Assembly (NCBI RefSeq): GCF_014647835.1
Contig: NZ_BMPY01000028.1
Span: 1-64,000 of the forward strand
DNA length: 64,000 bases
Origin: Microbispora rosea subsp. aerata
GTDB lineage: Bacteria > Actinomycetota > Actinomycetes > Streptosporangiales > Streptosporangiaceae
Direction of reading: 5' to 3'
Shown here: positions 8,054-17,132 of the stretch, in pieces
Layout: every line of letters begins with the position of its first letter
How positions within the stretch are numbered: the stretch's first letter is position 1
The notes under the pieces: model-generated
The model's database searches: none
What the model saw: only the letters and a program-made list of their open reading frames with translations
What the model was told of the DNA's origin: nothing
Program-made: the position numbers and the translations under genes

Positions 8054-9526
8054 TCAGCCGTCGGAGGCGTGACGCTCCAGGAACGCGTACACGTCGGCCT
8101 CGTCGACGCCGGGGAACGACCCCGGCGGCAGCGCGGCCAGCACGTGGGAGTTGGCGCGGGCCGACGGCCAGGCGTAGCCCTCCCAGCGCTGCGCCAGCTC
8201 CGCGGGCGGGCGGCGGCAGCACTCCCCGTTCGGGCAGTTCGACTTGGTGCGGTGGGTGGTCTCGCGCCCGCGGAACCACCGCGACTCCCGGTAGGGCACG
8301 CCCAGCGTGATCGCGAAGTCCTTCTCCTGCGACGGGTCCACGTGGGCGACGCAGAAGTACGTTCCGGTGGGCGAGTCGGAGTATTGGTAGTACACCGAGA
8401 ACCGGTCGGGCGAGAGGAACACCTGGCGCCCCGACCACTGCCGGCACATCCGCTGGCCCTCGATCGCCCCCTGCTCGTCGGCCGGGAAGACGATCCCGTC
8501 GTTCTCGTACGCCTTGTAGATGATGCCGCCGGCGTCGTTGCGCACGAAGTGGCACACGAGATCGAGATGGCGGGTGGCCAGGTTGGTGAAGCGGTGCGCC
8601 GCCATCTCGTAGGACACCGCGAACACGTCGCGCAGGTCCTCCACCGACAGCGCCTTGTCCTGCTTTGCCTCCCGCAGGTACGGCACGGCAGCCGCCTCGG
8701 GGACGAGGAGGGCCGCGGCGAAGTAGTTGGCCTCCACCCGCTGCCGGAGGAAGTCGGCGAAGTCGCGCGGCTTGTGGTGCTGGAGCGCGATGTGGCCGAG
8801 CGTCTGCAGCAGCACGGTGCGCGGCGTGTGCATGCCGAGCTGCTGCCTCTTGACGTAGATGCGCCGGTTGCGCAGGTCGGTCACCGAACGCGCCGACCGC
8901 GGCAGGTCGGGCGCGGTGTGCACGGTGTATCCGAAGTGGGACACCAGCGCCTGGACGGTGCTCTCCGACAGCGCGCCGGTCCGGTAGCCGACGGCGGTCA
9001 GGGCCTCGGCGGCGGCCTTCTCGATCTCCTCGAAGTAGTTGCCCAGCTCGCGCTGCTTGCGCCGCAGCTCGGCGTTGGCCGCCCGCGCCTCCTCCGGCGT
9101 GGCCGTGCCCTTCGCCTCCCGCGCCTTGAGCTCCTCGAACAGGGCGAGGATGTGCTCGAGCACCTCGTTGGGCACCCGCGAGGAGACCTTCAGCCGGCTC
9201 AGCCCGAGCCCCGCGTACAGCGGGTCGCGCTGCGCCTCCTCCAGGGCGATCTCGAGCTGGGCCCGCCGGTTCGGCGCCTGCCTGCGCAGCAGCTCCTCCA
9301 CCGGCACGTTCAGCGCGGCGGCCAGCGACTTCAGCAGCGAGAGCTTCGGCTCGCGCTTGCCGTTCTCCAGCAGGGAGAGCTGGCTGGGGGCGCGCCCGAC
9401 GCGCTCGCCGAGCTCGGTGAGCGTCAGACCGCGCTGCTTGCGCAGGTGCTTGAGCCGCTGGCCGAAGGCCAGGAGATCGAGCTCGTGCGTCAAAGACAGC
9501 GGTTCTTCGCCGAGGACGGAGGTCAT
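8054..9526 (-). CDS. ramB: RamB/ScfR-family transcriptional regulator
   Basis: 490 residues: an XRE helix-turn-helix (about 20-78, GLTLTELGERVGRAPSQLSLLENGKRE), a helical linker, an IrrE-like central domain (TLGHIALQHH), and the C-terminal short-chain fatty acyl regulator domain with clustered Cys (CPNGECC). This is the arrangement of RamB of Corynebacterium/Mycobacterium, which controls the glyoxylate cycle and acetate use. It diverges from the isocitrate lyase gene, a known RamB target, and three repeats lie between the two. The acyl-CoA ligand is inferred from the family. Confidence 0.88.
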   Translation of the reverse strand: MTSVLGEEPLSLTHELDLLAFGQRLKHLRKQRGLTLTELGERVGRAPSQLSLLENGKREPKLSLLKSLAAALNVPVEELLRRQAPNRRAQLEIALEEAQRDPLYAGLGLSRLKVSSRVPNEVLEHILALFEELKAREAKGTATPEEARAANAELRRKQRELGNYFEEIEKAAAEALTAVGYRTGALSESTVQALVSHFGYTVHTAPDLPRSARSVTDLRNRRIYVKRQQLGMHTPRTVLLQTLGHIALQHHKPRDFADFLRQRVEANYFAAALLVPEAAAVPYLREAKQDKALSVEDLRDVFAVSYEMAAHRFTNLATRHLDLVCHFVRNDAGGIIYKAYENDGIVFPADEQGAIEGQRMCRQWSGRQVFLSPDRFSVYYQYSDSPTGTYFCVAHVDPSQEKDFAITLGVPYRESRWFRGRETTHRTKSNCPNGECCRRPPAELAQRWEGYAWPSARANSHVLAALPPGSFPGVDEADVYAFLERHASDG

Positions 9527-9540
9527 GACCCGATCTTATG

Positions 9541-9677
9541 CGGAAAATCGGCGTTTCTTCCAACGGCGAGTGATCCACCTCACCAGAATTGGTCTAGTCC
9601 ATAGCGAAAACTCTGCGCTTCTTCACTGTCGAATACCCATCAGTCTTACCCAACACGGAAAATTTGGCGTTCTTTCC
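9541..9677. repeat. Three repeated operator-like elements between ramB and aceA
   Basis: Three related sites at 9541-9561, 9605-9624 and 9657-9677 share the pattern GAAAA-n3/4-GCG-n-TTCTT, in sites 1 and 3 flanked as GGAA...TTCC with partial dyad symmetry. Spacings between starts are 64 and 52 bases. They occupy the divergent ramB-aceA promoter region, so they are the best candidates for RamB binding. Site 3 is the most symmetrical (GGAAAA ... TTTCC). Confidence 0.6.
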
Positions 9678-9770
9678 ATCGATGTCGCCTTGTGAGTGTC
9701 TTGATATCGACACAAACTCGGAAGCAAGCCCCTGGTGACGACAACGCACGCAACAAGGGAGTGACCGGAA

Positions 9771-11063
9771 ATGTCGGATCGCCTCACCGCCGCCGCCCAG
9801 CGGCTGCAGCAGGACTGGGACACCAATCCGCGATGGACGAACGTCGAGCGGACCTACACCGCCGAGGACGTGATCCGCCTGCGCGGCTCCGTGCAGGAGG
9901 AGCACACGCTGGCCAGGCTCGGCGCCGAGCGCCTGTGGGACCTGCTGCACCACGAGGACTACGTCCACGCCCTGGGCGCGCTGACCGGCAACCAGGCGGT
10001 CCAGCAGGTGAGGGCGGGCCTCAAGGCGATCTACCTGTCCGGCTGGCAGGTGGCGGCCGACGCCAACCTCAGCGGTCACACCTACCCCGACCAGAGCCTC
10101 TACCCGGCCAACTCGGTCCCCGCCGTGGTCCGCCGGATCAACAACGCGCTGCTGCGCGCCGACCAGATCAGCTGGGCGGAGGGCGACGAGCGCGCCCCGC
10201 ACTGGCTGGCGCCGATCGTGGCCGACGCCGAAGCCGGCTTCGGCGGCGTGCTCAACGCGTTCGAGCTGATGAAGGCCATGATCGCGGCCGGAGCGGCGGG
10301 CGTGCACTGGGAGGACCAGCTCGCCTCGGAGAAGAAGTGCGGCCACCTGGGCGGCAAGGTGCTGATCCCCACCGGTCAGCACATCAAGACCCTGAACGCG
10401 GCCCGGCTGGCGGCCGACGTGGCGGGAGTGCCCACCCTGGTCATCGCGCGGACCGACGCCCAGGCCGCGACGCTGCTGACCAGCGACGTCGATCCCCGCG
10501 ACCGCGAGTTCTGCACCGGCGAGCGCACCGCCGAGGGCTTCTACCGGGTCCGCAACGGCGTGGACGCCTGCATCGCCCGGGGCCTGGCCTACGCGCCGTA
10601 CGCCGACCTGCTGTGGATGGAGACCTCCACGCCCGACCTGGACGTGGCCCGCGAGTTCGCCGAGGCGATCAAGCGGGTGTACCCCGACCAGATGCTCGCC
10701 TACAACTGCTCGCCGTCGTTCAACTGGAAGAAGCACCTGGACGACGCGACGATCGCCAAGTTCCAGCGCGAGCTCGGCCACATGGGGTACAAGTTCCAGT
10801 TCATCACCCTGGCCGGCTTCCACTCGCTGAACTACTCGATGTTCGACCTGGCCCGCGGCTACGCCGAGGAGGGCATGACGGCGTACGTCGGGCTCCAGGA
10901 GGCCGAGTTCGCCGCCGAGCGGCGCGGCTACACCGCCACCCGCCACCAGCGCGAGGTCGGCACCGGATACTTCGACCTGGTCAGCACGGCCATCGCGCCG
11001 GACTCCTCCACGACGGCCCTGCGGGGCTCGACGGAGGAGGCGCAGTTCGCCGGGGCTCACTAG
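9771..11063 (+). CDS. aceA: Isocitrate lyase
   Basis: 430 residues, the usual length for ICL1-type enzymes. It splits isocitrate to glyoxylate and succinate in the glyoxylate shunt. The family signature [11 protein letters not shown] is present with catalytic C190, along with [17 protein letters not shown] and [15 protein letters not shown] ribosome site lies upstream of the ATG. No malate synthase is nearby. Regulation by the divergent RamB homologue through the three repeats is likely. Confidence 0.96.
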   Translation: MSDRLTAAAQRLQQDWDTNPRWTNVERTYTAEDVIRLRGSVQEEHTLARLGAERLWDLLHHEDYVHALGALTGNQAVQQVRAGLKAIYLSGWQVAADANLSGHTYPDQSLYPANSVPAVVRRINNALLRADQISWAEGDERAPHWLAPIVADAEAGFGGVLNAFELMKAMIAAGAAGVHWEDQLASEKKCGHLGGKVLIPTGQHIKTLNAARLAADVAGVPTLVIARTDAQAATLLTSDVDPRDREFCTGERTAEGFYRVRNGVDACIARGLAYAPYADLLWMETSTPDLDVAREFAEAIKRVYPDQMLAYNCSPSFNWKKHLDDATIAKFQRELGHMGYKFQFITLAGFHSLNYSMFDLARGYAEEGMTAYVGLQEAEFAAERRGYTATRHQREVGTGYFDLVSTAIAPDSSTTALRGSTEEAQFAGAH

Positions 11064-11079
11064 ACACAGGTCGATTACG

Positions 11080-11137
11080 GGCCCCGTCGCCCGTCCGCAG
11101 GTCACCCCCGGGGATCTGACGGATCGGCGGCGGGGCC
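11080..11137. terminator. Possible long-loop hairpin between aceA and the ABC ATPase gene
   Basis: GGCCCCGTCGCC (11080-11091) pairs with GGCGGCGGGGCC (11126-11137) with one mismatch around a 34-base loop, between convergent genes. A terminator role is plausible but weakly supported because of the long loop. Confidence 0.35.
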
Positions 11138-11168
11138 TCGCCGTACGCGGGAAGGTCCCGGGGCGGCG

Positions 11169-11972
11169 TCACAGGCGCAGGGCGCGGGCGTACCAGCGGC
11201 CGTCCAGCGAGTCGATGCGCAGGCGCCGACCGAAGCAGTCGGACAGGTTCGGCCCGGTGAGCACCTCCTCCACGGGGCCTGCGGTCAGGATGCGGGTGTC
11301 CCGCATCAGCAGCGCGTGCGTGGTGGTGGCGGGCACCTCCTCCAGGTGGTGCGTCACCATCACGGTCGTGAGCCCCGGCCGGGTGCGGGCCAGGTCTTCC
11401 AGCGCCTCGATCAGGTCCTCCCTGGCCGGCAGGTCGAGGCCCGCGAAGGGCTCGTCGAGCAGCAGGATCGCCGGGTCGGCCATCAGCGCCCTGGCCACCC
11501 GGATCCTGGCCCGCTCCCCCTGCGAGCACACCTGGAACCTGCGGTCGGCCAGGTCCTTGCAGCCGAGGTCGGCCAGCAGCCGGTGCGCCCGCTCCCGCTC
11601 CTGTTCGCCGTACCGGTCCCACAGCGGCGCGCTCGTCCCGGTGTGCCCGGTGAGCACGACGGTCAGCGCGGTCGCGCCCTCCTGCTCCAGCAGCGCCTCG
11701 TCCACGAGCCGCTGGCTGGCCGCGACCAGGCCGATGCTCCGGCGCAGCTCCCGCAGGTCGACCCGGCCGAGCCTGCGCCCGAGCACGGTGGCCGTCCCGG
11801 AACTCGGATGGCGTACGGCGGCGGCGACCGAGAGCATCGTCGTCTTTCCCGCGCCGTTGGGACCGAGGATCACCCAGTGCTGGCCGTGCTCGACCCGCCA
11901 GTCGGCCCCGCTCACCAGGGTCCGGCCGACCACGCGGACGGTCACGTCGTCGAGTTCGAGAGCTGCGTCCAT
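11169..11972 (-). CDS. ABC transporter ATP-binding protein, orphan
   Basis: About 267 residues of a single nucleotide-binding domain: Walker A GPNGAGKTT, Q-loop region, a divergent signature (CSQGERARIRVARAL instead of LSGGQ), Walker B ILLLDEPFAGLD and the switch VTHHLEEVP. No permease adjoins it, so it may serve a distant membrane partner or act without one, as for YlmA-like ATPases. The start MDAALELDD at 11972 fits the domain boundary; a longer start at 12008 adds a poorly conserved leader. Confidence 0.75.
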   Translation of the reverse strand: MDAALELDDVTVRVVGRTLVSGADWRVEHGQHWVILGPNGAGKTTMLSVAAAVRHPSSGTATVLGRRLGRVDLRELRRSIGLVAASQRLVDEALLEQEGATALTVVLTGHTGTSAPLWDRYGEQERERAHRLLADLGCKDLADRRFQVCSQGERARIRVARALMADPAILLLDEPFAGLDLPAREDLIEALEDLARTRPGLTTVMVTHHLEEVPATTTHALLMRDTRILTAGPVEEVLTGPNLSDCFGRRLRIDSLDGRWYARALRL

Positions 11973-12017
11973 GAACACACAGCATGCTGCATGGGCTCGC
12001 CCGCCCACGACGGCGTT

Positions 12018-13694
12018 TCAGGGAATGGACGGCGCGGGGGTGACCACGACGCCGGGCTGCGGGCTCTCCGGCTGCGGGCTCTCCGGCTGCGGGCTCTGGG
12101 CGGGCGGGGGAGACTCCCCGTCTCCCCACTGCGGATCGGGGCTGATCCCCGTGGACGGCTGCGGGGAGTGGCCCTGCCCCGGCGGTCCCGACTGCCCGAT
12201 CCGGTCCGGCGGGGACGGCCGGGCCGTACGGCAGTCTCTCGGCCGCCCGGTGAGGCAGTGCCCGTTCGCCGGCGGGCGCAGGGTCACCCGGGCCCGCGGC
12301 GGGGCGGTCCACGCGCCGTTCCCGCCCGGCTCCGCGGGGGCCGGCTCCGGGGGCGTCGTCGAGGGCGGTGCGGAGGACGGCCGGGGAGGCGGCATGGTCC
12401 GCGTGGCCGTCACCGTCACCCTGGGCCGGGCGCCGTCCGCGATCGGCACCACCGGCGGCCGGGTGGAGCCGAGCACGTCGTCCGGCGGCAGGGCGCTGTC
12501 CTCACCGGGGATGACCACGGGCAGCGCGGGCGGCGGGTCGGCCGTCCGCTGCATGCGGGCCGATCCGGCACCCGCCGCGACCACGGTCACCGCGGCGATC
12601 GTCACGGTGGCCAGCGCCGCGAAGCCCGCGTGCGACATCTGCCCCCGCGATCGCGCCACCCGGCGCCGGGCCGCCCTGCCCTGTGCCGACCTCTGTGCCG
12701 CTTCCTGCTGCGCCGGGCTCTGTGTCGGGCCCTGAGCGGTCCGCGTACGCCTGCCGAGCGCGGCGGCGGGGTAGGGCACGGGCTGCCAGATCTCGCCGAG
12801 CACGGCGGCGACCGCCCGCCGGGGGTCGTCGGTCGCGTGGACCCCGCCCGCCGCGAGCAGGAAGGCCAGCAGATCGGCCGCGTCCGGGCGGTCGGCGGGC
12901 TCGCGCCGCAGCGCCGCCGCCACGCCCTCGCGCAGCGGCTTCGGCACGGCGTCGATGCGCGGCTCCTCGACCAGGATGCGGCGGGTGAGCGCGTCGAGGT
13001 CGCCGCCGCCGAACGGATGCATCCCGGTCGCCGCGAACGCGACCAGGCAGCCCCAGGAGAAGACGTCGGAGGCGGGGATGGCGCGGTGGCCCCGCAGCCG
13101 CTCGGGCGCGACCCAGCCGGGGCTGCCCATGATCTGCCCGGCCTGGGTGTGGGCCACCGCGACGTCCAGGTCGCGGGCGATCCCGAAGTCGATGACGAAC
13201 GGCCCGCGCGGCGACAGCAGCACGTTGCCGGGTTTGAGGTCCCGGTGGACCAGCCCGGCCTCGTGCGTGGCGGTCAGCGCGCCGGCCGTGCCGAGGGCCA
13301 CGCCGTACGCGAGATCGGGGGTGAGCGGGCCCCCGGCGGCGACGACCTGGGAGAGAGCGGGGCCGGGGACGTACTCGGTGACGAGATAGGGCCGCTCGCC
13401 GTCGTGACCGTCCTCGATGACGGCGGCGGTGAGGAACGGCACCACCCGCCGGGAGAGCGCGACCTCCTCCGCGAAGCGGGCCCGCAGCGTGGGGTCGCCG
13501 AGGTGCACCGGATGCGGCGTCTTCAGCGCGACGAATCCCCCGCGGGGGTGCTGGGCCAGGTAGACCACGCCCATGCCGCCGCTGCCCAGGCGGCCGAGCA
13601 GCAGATAGCGGCCGATGACGACCGGGTCGCCCACCGTCAGGGGGCGCACCCCGGGAGGCATGCCGTGCTGGGGAGCCGTTCCGCCACGCGCCAT
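12018..13694 (-). CDS. Membrane-anchored Ser/Thr protein kinase
   Basis: 558 residues. The N-terminal Hanks-type kinase domain (about 25-285) has the GRLGSGGMGVVY loop, VALK Lys (about K58), HRDLKPGN (about residue 150), DFGIAR and GSPGWVAPE. A basic juxtamembrane stretch (RRRVARSRG) leads to one membrane segment (HAGFAALATVTIAAV). The outer part is Pro-rich without PASTA repeats and ends in three PQPES-like repeats. The start at 13694 has GAGAGGTAG upstream. It is probably a cell-envelope signalling kinase; the ligand is unknown. Confidence 0.88.
   Translation of the reverse strand: MARGGTAPQHGMPPGVRPLTVGDPVVIGRYLLLGRLGSGGMGVVYLAQHPRGGFVALKTPHPVHLGDPTLRARFAEEVALSRRVVPFLTAAVIEDGHDGERPYLVTEYVPGPALSQVVAAGGPLTPDLAYGVALGTAGALTATHEAGLVHRDLKPGNVLLSPRGPFVIDFGIARDLDVAVAHTQAGQIMGSPGWVAPERLRGHRAIPASDVFSWGCLVAFAATGMHPFGGGDLDALTRRILVEEPRIDAVPKPLREGVAAALRREPADRPDAADLLAFLLAAGGVHATDDPRRAVAAVLGEIWQPVPYPAAALGRRTRTAQGPTQSPAQQEAAQRSAQGRAARRRVARSRGQMSHAGFAALATVTIAAVTVVAAGAGSARMQRTADPPPALPVVIPGEDSALPPDDVLGSTRPPVVPIADGARPRVTVTATRTMPPPRPSSAPPSTTPPEPAPAEPGGNGAWTAPPRARVTLRPPANGHCLTGRPRDCRTARPSPPDRIGQSGPPGQGHSPQPSTGISPDPQWGDGESPPPAQSPQPESPQPESPQPGVVVTPAPSIP
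12055..12099 (-). repeat. Three 15-base tandem repeats in the kinase C-terminal tail
   Basis: The unit GGCTGCGGGCTCTCC (plus strand) occurs three times with a 15-base period, the last unit with two changes. It encodes PQPES repeats on the minus strand near the protein end. Copy number may vary between strains by slippage. Confidence 0.8.
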
Positions 13695-14191
13695 ACGGAA
13701 GCTACCTCTCTCGAAGTGCCGCACAGCCACTGTGACCGGTTGGACCGCGCCACGCGGGTCAAGTGGCGACAAGCGGCATGAGAGGTAAGGCCAATAGCGC
13801 CTTCTAGTTAGGCCGAACGGAGAAACCGCAGGTCACATAAGTCCCATAAGCCACAAAAAGACAGTCACACCGAGGGTCAGGGCACGCGCCGAGAGACACC
13901 ATGATCAGCTCGCGATCGACCCCATTCGTCCGGAGCATTCGGCAATGGCGCCGACCCAGGCATGGTGCCGGCCGGTCACGCTCGCCGCCGATCCGCCGGC
14001 CCGGTTACGCCTGCTCCCCTCGACCACCCCCCGGACCCGCACACAGCCACACCCGCCGTCCCGCGCCGTCTCCTGCTCCAGATCCCCGCACACCTCGTCC
14101 GGCGTGCCCGCAAGCGCCCGAGCACGCGTACGGCAAGGACCTCGACGCGCTCATCCGTGCTCCGCGCGAAGTCCGGTGAACCGCCCGGCGG
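13695..14191. other. Intergenic region without a supported gene
   Basis: About 500 bases between the kinase start and the hydrolase stop. The part 13795-13880 is unusually A/T-rich for this genome and includes CATAAGTCC/CATAAGCC, a likely promoter area for the kinase. Short open frames in the rest have no ribosome site or family resemblance. Confidence 0.5.
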
Positions 14192-15172
14192 TCAGGCGGC
14201 CTCGGCCTCGCTGCCGGAGACGTGGTAGGCGTGGACGGCGTCGAGGAAGCGGGAGACGTGATCGAAGAAGAGGCGGCCCTCGGGGAGGACGTCGGCGAAG
14301 AGCGGGAAGACGTGCGGCATGCGGCTCCACTCCTCGTAGGTCACCCGCACGCCGTACTCGCGGGCGCTGACGGCGACGGAGCGGGCCTCGTCCCGCAGGA
14401 CCTCGGTGGAACCGGTGACGATCATCAGCGGGGGGATGCCGGTGTAGTCGCCGTACACGGGGGACACCAGCGGGTCGTAGCGGTCGAGGCCGGCGGTCCA
14501 GCGGCGGGCGAGCCAGTCGACGCGGCCGGCGGGGAGCATGGGGTCGGACCAGACGTTGGCGCGCTTGCGGCTCGAGCTGAGGTCCGCCCAGGGGGACAGG
14601 CAGATGCCCGCTGCGGGGAGGGGCATGCCGCGGTCGCGGAGGGCCAGCAGCGTCGCGAGGGTGAGGTGGCCGCCGGCCGAGTCTCCGGCGAGCACGATGT
14701 CCCGGGCGGCGTAGCCGCGGTCGAGCAGGCACTCGTACGCCCGGAGCGCGTCGGTGAGCGACTCCGGGAGGGAGTGGACCGGGCCCTGCCGGTAGTCGAG
14801 GGAGAACACCGGGCGTCCGGCGGCGGCCGACAACCGCCAGGTGATCGGCCGGTGGGTCGCCGGGGAGCAGACGAAGTAGGCCCCGCCGTGGAAGTAGAGC
14901 ACCGCCTTGCTCTCGTCCAGGCCGGGTCCGCCGTGCACCCATTCCCCTCGGCACGAGCCGAAAGCGCCCGGGACGACGGACACGTGCTTGGGGCAGTTGG
15001 GCACCCGCTCGCCGAGGCCCATGATGCGGCTGGCCAAGGCCATGCCCGCGGTGTTGCGCACGAGGATGCTGGAGATCGGCTTCATGGTGCCCCGCAGGAC
15101 CCCGTTGATCGCGGCGGCCTGCCAGCTGACCGGATATTCCGGGTGAACGTCTACATTCAGTTCATAACCCAT
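14192..15172 (-). CDS. Alpha/beta hydrolase of the hormone-sensitive lipase family
   Basis: 326 residues. HGGAYF is the oxyanion-hole motif, GDSAGG holds the nucleophile Ser, and a late Asp region (near SPVYGDYTG) and His (PHVFPLFADVLPEG) complete the expected triad. Such enzymes hydrolyse short to medium acyl esters or steroid/triterpenoid esters; the substrate is unknown. No signal peptide is seen. Upstream is an inverted repeat at 15251-15266. It is transcribed alone. Confidence 0.85.
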   Translation of the reverse strand: MGYELNVDVHPEYPVSWQAAAINGVLRGTMKPISSILVRNTAGMALASRIMGLGERVPNCPKHVSVVPGAFGSCRGEWVHGGPGLDESKAVLYFHGGAYFVCSPATHRPITWRLSAAAGRPVFSLDYRQGPVHSLPESLTDALRAYECLLDRGYAARDIVLAGDSAGGHLTLATLLALRDRGMPLPAAGICLSPWADLSSSRKRANVWSDPMLPAGRVDWLARRWTAGLDRYDPLVSPVYGDYTGIPPLMIVTGSTEVLRDEARSVAVSAREYGVRVTYEEWSRMPHVFPLFADVLPEGRLFFDHVSRFLDAVHAYHVSGSEAEAA

Positions 15173-15663
15173 GCAAGCCTCCCAAAAGGGACATTCCCCG
15201 ATTGGTCATCCGTTCTACCTGCTGGCATGTTTCACCCCCCTTACAGCCTTGTTACGACAGAGTAACGGCCGAAGGGCATAGGAGGCCATGGGTGGTTGTA
15301 CGGATGCTCCGCTGCCCCGGCGTGCGTGCTGTCAACCCGGGCCGCCGCGTGTCGCGGGTAAACGCCGGGCAAAGCTCGCCGGCGGCGGGACGCGGGCGTG
15401 GCCGCCCCGACGGGCGGGGTCCCGACGCGCGACCGCCCCGCACGAGCGCCTCGCACAGGGCGGCTTCCACGCGCAAGGCAGCACGCGGCGGGCCGGGTTT
15501 CATGCGCGCCCCGCGCCGGTGTCTTGCGCGGAGCGCGGCCGGAAAAGCAGGCCGCCGCGCCCCGGCGGCGAGGGCCGAGAGACATCTCGGTGAGGCACGT
15601 CCCTCAGGCCCGGGAGCCGATGCCGCACGCCTCGGGCTCGGGGGCCGAGTGACGACCTCGGGG
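15173..15663. other. Intergenic region without a supported gene
   Basis: About 490 bases between the hydrolase start and the small membrane-protein stop. It contains the inverted repeat at 15251-15266. The rest is GC-rich with only unsupported open frames in several phases. Confidence 0.45.
15251..15266. promoter_or_regulatory. Inverted repeat upstream of the hydrolase gene
   Basis: GTTAC-n6-GTAAC, about 80 bases upstream of the hydrolase start, in a relatively A/T-rich patch. It could bind a TetR-type repressor; no such gene is adjacent. Confidence 0.35.
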
Positions 15664-16137
15664 TCAGTAGCCGAGGGACTCCTCGTACTCCTCCTCTTCC
15701 TCGTCCCGCTCCGGGCCGGCCCAGCGGGACGGCATGAGCACCGGGAGGAACAGCGCGATGCCGAGCATGCCGTACACGCCGGTGGACAGCAGGGTGAGCA
15801 TGCCCCGGCCGGCCTGCAGCAGCTCGGCGTGCACCGACGACCCGGTCGGCACGAGGCTCGCGGCGCGCGACACGTCGAGGACGTAGACCACGGTCCAGGC
15901 CAGCAGCGCCATCGACGGGACGAACGCCGCAAGCGGAGACACCCGGGCGACCAGCACCAGCCCGAGCAGCAGGCCGACGGCGGCCATCACCCCCAGGGCG
16001 ATCAGCATCCGCGTGTCCCTGGCCGGGTCGATGCTCTGCGCCGCCCCCCGGACCGCCTCCTGGGACGCCCATCCACCACCGAGGAGAAGAGCCGCCGCGA
16101 CGACAACGCCCAGGAGCAGCCCGAAGAAGTGCCGCAT
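15664..16137 (-). CDS. Small four-helix membrane protein with acidic tail
   Basis: 157 residues starting MRHFFGLLLG. Four hydrophobic segments span about 3-23, 45-66, 71-90 and 112-135. The cytoplasmic tail is strongly acidic (RDEEEEEYEES). I do not recognise the family. It lies just downstream, in the same direction, of an ABC-2 permease gene (65 bases apart) and may be co-transcribed with it. Confidence 0.65.
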   Translation of the reverse strand: MRHFFGLLLGVVVAAALLLGGGWASQEAVRGAAQSIDPARDTRMLIALGVMAAVGLLLGLVLVARVSPLAAFVPSMALLAWTVVYVLDVSRAASLVPTGSSVHAELLQAGRGMLTLLSTGVYGMLGIALFLPVLMPSRWAGPERDEEEEEYEESLGY

Positions 16138-16202
16138 GAACAACCGCCTTCGGTGAGAGGTCCGCGGCAACACTAGCGACAAAGAACGGCAAAGGGCAGC
16201 CT

Positions 16203-17132
16203 TTACGCCGTGATGTCCTTGCTCGTGAGGCGCGACCAGGCGACGGAGCCGAAGATCAGCGCGTAGGCGGCGAAGACGAACAGCCCCCGGCCCATCCGGT
16301 CGGCCGCCATCGGCGTCCGCAGCGCCTCGTCGAACGCGCCCCACCACGAGGTCAGCAGGATCGGCCGCACGGCCGCGACCTGCGGGATCGCGGTCAGCAC
16401 CTGGCTGACCACGACCAGCACGACGCTCGCGGCCACCGCCCCGATGGGCGCCTCGGTGAGGGTGGAGACCGCGAGCGCGACCGCGCCGAGCGCCGCCAGC
16501 CCCGCGGTGGCGTAAAGGACGACCACCCCGGCGCGCAGCAGGGCCTCGGCCGCCGGGATCGTCGTGCCGGACAGCAGCGTCACCGGCCCGGCCGGGAACA
16601 GCACCAGCCCGGCCGCCAGCGCCGACAGCGCCACCACCGCGCACGCCGCGAGGCAGAAGACCATCACGTTGACGTACTTCACCAGCAGCAGCCTGGTCCG
16701 GCCCGCCGGGGCGACGAGCAGGTAGCGCAGCGTGCCCTGGGCCGCCTCGCCGGCGACGGCGTCGCCCGCCACGACCGCCACGGTCAGCGGCAGCACGATC
16801 GGCATCATGACGGCGAACGCGGCGAACGTCAGCGTCAGGCCGTTGCCCGCGATCTGGCCGACGATCGAGCCGCCCGCGTCGCTTTCGGAGGCGACCCGCA
16901 CCGCGACGCCGATCACCACCGGCACGATCGCGAGCACCCCGAGCATCGCGAGGTTGCGCGGGCGGCGGAACGTCAGCGCGATCTCGGAGGCCAGCAGCCG
17001 CGTCAGATGCCGCGCCCCCGCTCCGCTCCCCCGCCAGGTCCCCGGCTCCGGTGTCCGGGCCGTCGCCGCCGGGCCGGTGCCGCCGTCCCGCGCGTCGGGC
17101 CGGGCCGGTGTCACGATCTCACGCACCGACAT
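16203..17132 (-). CDS. ABC-2 type transporter permease
   Basis: 309 residues with six predicted membrane segments after a 40-residue disordered, Pro/Gly/Thr-rich leader. The first hydrophobic stretch is LAMLGVLAIVPVVIGVAV; GEAAQGTLRYLLVAPAGRTRLLLVK is the typical coupling-helix region of ABC-2 exporters. The start overlaps the end of the ATPase gene by 14 bases, so the two are coupled. Substrate unknown; the linked two-component system and LolA-like protein suggest an envelope or antimicrobial-resistance role. Confidence 0.85.
   Translation of the reverse strand: MSVREIVTPARPDARDGGTGPAATARTPEPGTWRGSGAGARHLTRLLASEIALTFRRPRNLAMLGVLAIVPVVIGVAVRVASESDAGGSIVGQIAGNGLTLTFAAFAVMMPIVLPLTVAVVAGDAVAGEAAQGTLRYLLVAPAGRTRLLLVKYVNVMVFCLAACAVVALSALAAGLVLFPAGPVTLLSGTTIPAAEALLRAGVVVLYATAGLAALGAVALAVSTLTEAPIGAVAASVVLVVVSQVLTAIPQVAAVRPILLTSWWGAFDEALRTPMAADRMGRGLFVFAAYALIFGSVAWSRLTSKDITA

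Noticed and set aside
6980-9604. An 874-codon plus-strand open frame across gpgS and ramB
   Set aside because: Antisense to two well-supported genes; Arg/His/Gln-rich translation without a fold signature.
13901-14179. Short open frames between the Ser/Thr kinase and the hydrolase genes
   Set aside because: No ribosome site, low-complexity Arg/Pro content, and no similarity to a family I know.
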